A DNA stretch of 17,306 bases from NCBI GenBank assembly GCA_022848785.1, contig JAJISK010000007.1, positions 1 through 17,306 on the forward strand, written 5' to 3'. The notes below the pieces were generated by a model that did not search any database, had not been told where the DNA came from, and was given only the letters and a program-made list of their open reading frames with translations. Position 1 is the first letter of the stretch. Each line of letters opens with the position of its first letter. Source of the stretch: Thermoplasmatota archaeon (lineage in GTDB: Archaea > Thermoplasmatota > Thermoplasmata > RBG-16-68-12 > JAJISG01). The position numbers and the translations under genes are program-made. This document shows, piece after piece, positions 15,887-17,306 of this stretch.

Positions 15887-16089
15887 CTAATTGAACGTCG
15901 AGGTGCGACCTCGGTTGCCCAGACCAAGGACGAGAAAAACCACTCCTGCTGCGAGAAGCCAGACGAATGCAAGGGCACTTGCAACCATCCCGACGACTCC
16001 TATCGCCAAAGGTGCAATCCCCACTCTGACGAGGGCCCTATGGTCGACGTTCCGTTTCTGCTCCTCCCGTCCTCGTCATTCGTGCTCAC
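15887..16089 (-). pseudogene. Small membrane protein gene with a one-base frameshift
   Basis: A GTG at 16089, six bases after GGGGGAG, starts MSTNDEDG. The frame then fails. One base over, an open frame reads EEQKRNVDHRALVRVG, then IAPLAIGVVGMVASALAFVW and LLAAGVVFLVLGLG, ending NRGRTSTFN with TAG at 15887-15889. This looks like a short protein with a hydrophilic N-terminus and one long or two short membrane helices. Adding one G to the GGG near 16064-16067 restores a single frame of 67 aa. The gene ends three bases from the tRNA-Leu 3' end on the opposite strand. It is either a sequencing error in a G run or a decayed gene. No family recognised. Confidence 0.5.
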
Positions 16090-16194
16090 CGCTGACTCCC
16101 CCTCCGAGTGTCCGGAGAACCATTTGAGCGCAGACCTGTCCGATCTGCCCTCAGAGACCGACCAGTGGAATGGCACAGCGGCATAAGCGTCTCC

Positions 16195-16208
16195 CCGAAC
16201 ATGTTCGG
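16195..16208. promoter_or_regulatory. Perfect 14-base palindrome upstream of the oxidoreductase gene
   Basis: CCGAACATGTTCGG is its own reverse complement and ends 61 bases before the ATG at 16270. The size and symmetry suit a dimeric helix-turn-helix regulator. It lies between the divergent broken membrane gene and the oxidoreductase gene, so it could act on either. Binding is inferred. Confidence 0.5.
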
Positions 16209-16269
16209 TTGAATCCTCATTAGAGGCCGTGCTTTCGATTCATTTAGCGTCGGCTGGTCGGAAGTCCGC

Positions 16270-17306
16270 ATGCAGGGAGAGGAGAGCGCGAAGAGCAGCG
16301 GAATCACGCGTCGGAAGTTCCTCGCCATGATCCCCACGGCCGCCGCCAGCGTCCTCGCAGTGCGGTACCTCCCTCGGGAGCTGGTCAACCTGACCTACGT
16401 GGATCTCATCGACACCTCTCTCAACCCCCTGGAGACCTACCCAAACCGCGACTGGGAGGCCATCTATCGGAACATCTACGAGCCGGACTTCACCTACCAT
16501 TACCTCTGCGCACCGAACGACACCCACGGTTGTCTGCTAAGGGCCTCCGTGAAGAACGGCATCGTCCGCTACGTGGACCCCAGCTACGGCTACAGCCAGG
16601 CCACCGACCTCTACGGCAGCAAGGCCTCCGCCCGATGGGACCCCCGAATCTGCCCCAACGGCCACGCGTACGTGCGGCGCGCCTACTCGGACCGCCGGGT
16701 CAAGGGCGCCTACGTCCGCCAGGGGTTTATGGACTGGGTGAACGCCGGCATGCCGCGGCAGCTCGACGGCCGGCCCCCGGCCCAGTATTACGAGAACCGC
16801 GGGAAGGAGTCCTGGCTGAACGTCCCCTGGGAGCAGGCCTTCGGTCTGGTCGCCACGGTCATGGCGGACATCGCCCGGACCTACTCCGGCCCGGAAGGAA
16901 TCCAGCGGCTCACCGACCAGGGCTACGATCCCGCCATGGTGGGGACGGCGAACGGGGTGGGTGTCCGGACGCTGAAGTTCCGGGCCAGCATGGCCTGGCT
17001 GAGCACCCTCCGTTTCACAGGCCTGGAGAGGTTCGCCAACGGCACGGCCCTTCTGGACGCCTGGATCCGCAACGTCACGCCCGCGGAGGCCCACGGGGCC
17101 CGGACCTGGGACTCCTACGCCTGGCACACCGACCTTCCGCCGGGTCACCCCATGGTCACGGGCACCAAGACGTCCGACTTCGACCTCTACACAGCCGAGC
17201 ACTCCGACCTCATCACCACCTGGGGGATGAACTGGATCGCCACCAAGATGCCGGACGGCCACTGGCTGACGGAGGCGCGCCTCCGGGGCGCCCGGGTCAT
17301 CGTAAT
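16270..17306 (+). CDS. Tat-exported molybdopterin oxidoreductase, NarG/type II DMSO reductase-like (partial)
   Basis: The first 345 residues of a large catalytic subunit, running off the window. The N-terminus has a twin-arginine signal, GITRRKFLAMIPTAAASVLAV (11-31, R14-R15), so the enzyme is folded inside and exported to the outer face. Residues about 76-130 form the [4Fe-4S] region: LCAPNDTHGCLLRASVKNGIV (C80, C88) and RWDPRICPNG (C128). Later segments DLYGSKASARWDPR, SWLNVPWEQAFGLVA and TTWGMNWIATKMPDGHWLTE fit the nitrate, selenate, chlorate and DMS/ethylbenzene dehydrogenase group with a Mo-bisMGD cofactor. The Asp Mo ligand lies beyond the part shown clearly. No in-frame start exists upstream of the ATG at 16270 before a stop near 16210, and GGAAG lies five bases before it. 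Subunits B, gamma and the chaperone are expected downstream. The substrate cannot be decided here. Confidence 0.9.
   Translation, partial: MQGEESAKSSGITRRKFLAMIPTAAASVLAVRYLPRELVNLTYVDLIDTSLNPLETYPNRDWEAIYRNIYEPDFTYHYLCAPNDTHGCLLRASVKNGIVRYVDPSYGYSQATDLYGSKASARWDPRICPNGHAYVRRAYSDRRVKGAYVRQGFMDWVNAGMPRQLDGRPPAQYYENRGKESWLNVPWEQAFGLVATVMADIARTYSGPEGIQRLTDQGYDPAMVGTANGVGVRTLKFRASMAWLSTLRFTGLERFANGTALLDAWIRNVTPAEAHGARTWDSYAWHTDLPPGHPMVTGTKTSDFDLYTAEHSDLITTWGMNWIATKMPDGHWLTEARLRGARVIV

Noticed and set aside
15891..16127. A 78-residue plus-strand frame after the tRNA
   Set aside because: It is Thr/Arg/Pro-rich and opposite a clear membrane segment on the minus strand; no ribosome-binding site.
16210..16242. 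TGAATC...GATTCA inverted repeat with a 21-base spacer
   Set aside because: Six-base arms with a long spacer are common by chance; less convincing than the adjacent 14-base palindrome.

Overview
The window is a GC-rich piece of an archaeal genome. The evidence is a group II chaperonin (thermosome), a Cdc48/VAT-type AAA+ ATPase, an archaeal JAMM protease, TATA (BoxA) promoters about 25 bases ahead of several start codons, and a tRNA-Leu without an encoded CCA. The DnaK/DnaJ/GrpE set shows a lineage that has acquired the bacterial-type Hsp70 system. The overall look fits an uncultured Thermoplasmatota-like euryarchaeon, but that placement is inference.

Bases 1-6853 (all minus strand) form a proteostasis block. 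Transcription runs thermosome -> grpE -> dnaK -> dnaJ -> an RNase H-fold protein of unknown role -> cdc48, which is cut off by the window edge. Thermosome, grpE and dnaK look cotranscribed: there is a 38-base gap and then an 8-base overlap. dnaJ, the RNase H-fold gene and cdc48 each have a plausible promoter of their own. The grpE Shine-Dalgarno lies inside a perfect hairpin, a candidate RNA thermometer or coupling device.

Bases 6854-7292 are a gap holding the thermosome promoter and little else that can be supported. Bases 7293-9267 (plus) are a tightly coupled operon: an inositol-monophosphatase-family phosphatase (plausibly an NADP phosphatase), NAD kinase and a JAMM metalloprotease, joined by two 4-base GTGA overlaps.

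Bases 9243-12899 (minus) are a hexosamine/glycan operon: GlmM-like phosphohexomutase, GlmU-like sugar-1-phosphate nucleotidyltransferase/acetyltransferase, and a GT4 glycosyltransferase. The gene boundaries overlap or nearly touch, and a GTG start sits at leaderless distance from a TATA box.

Bases 13026-15232 hold three poorly known genes: a 72-aa basic protein (plus), a GHKL-fold ATPase of 544 aa (minus) and a small zinc-ribbon protein (minus). Bases 15300-16090 hold tRNA-Leu(CAG) flanked by two small membrane-protein genes. Both are broken by single-base frame changes next to G runs, so they are either pseudogenes or sequence errors.

From 16270 a Tat-exported molybdopterin oxidoreductase of the nitrate/selenate/DMSO reductase type starts and runs off the end. 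A perfect 14-base palindrome lies upstream of it, suggesting a regulated anaerobic respiration locus. The most interesting leads are the grpE hairpin, the orphan GHKL ATPase, the RNase H-fold protein in the chaperone block, and the phosphatase/NAD kinase/JAMM coupling.
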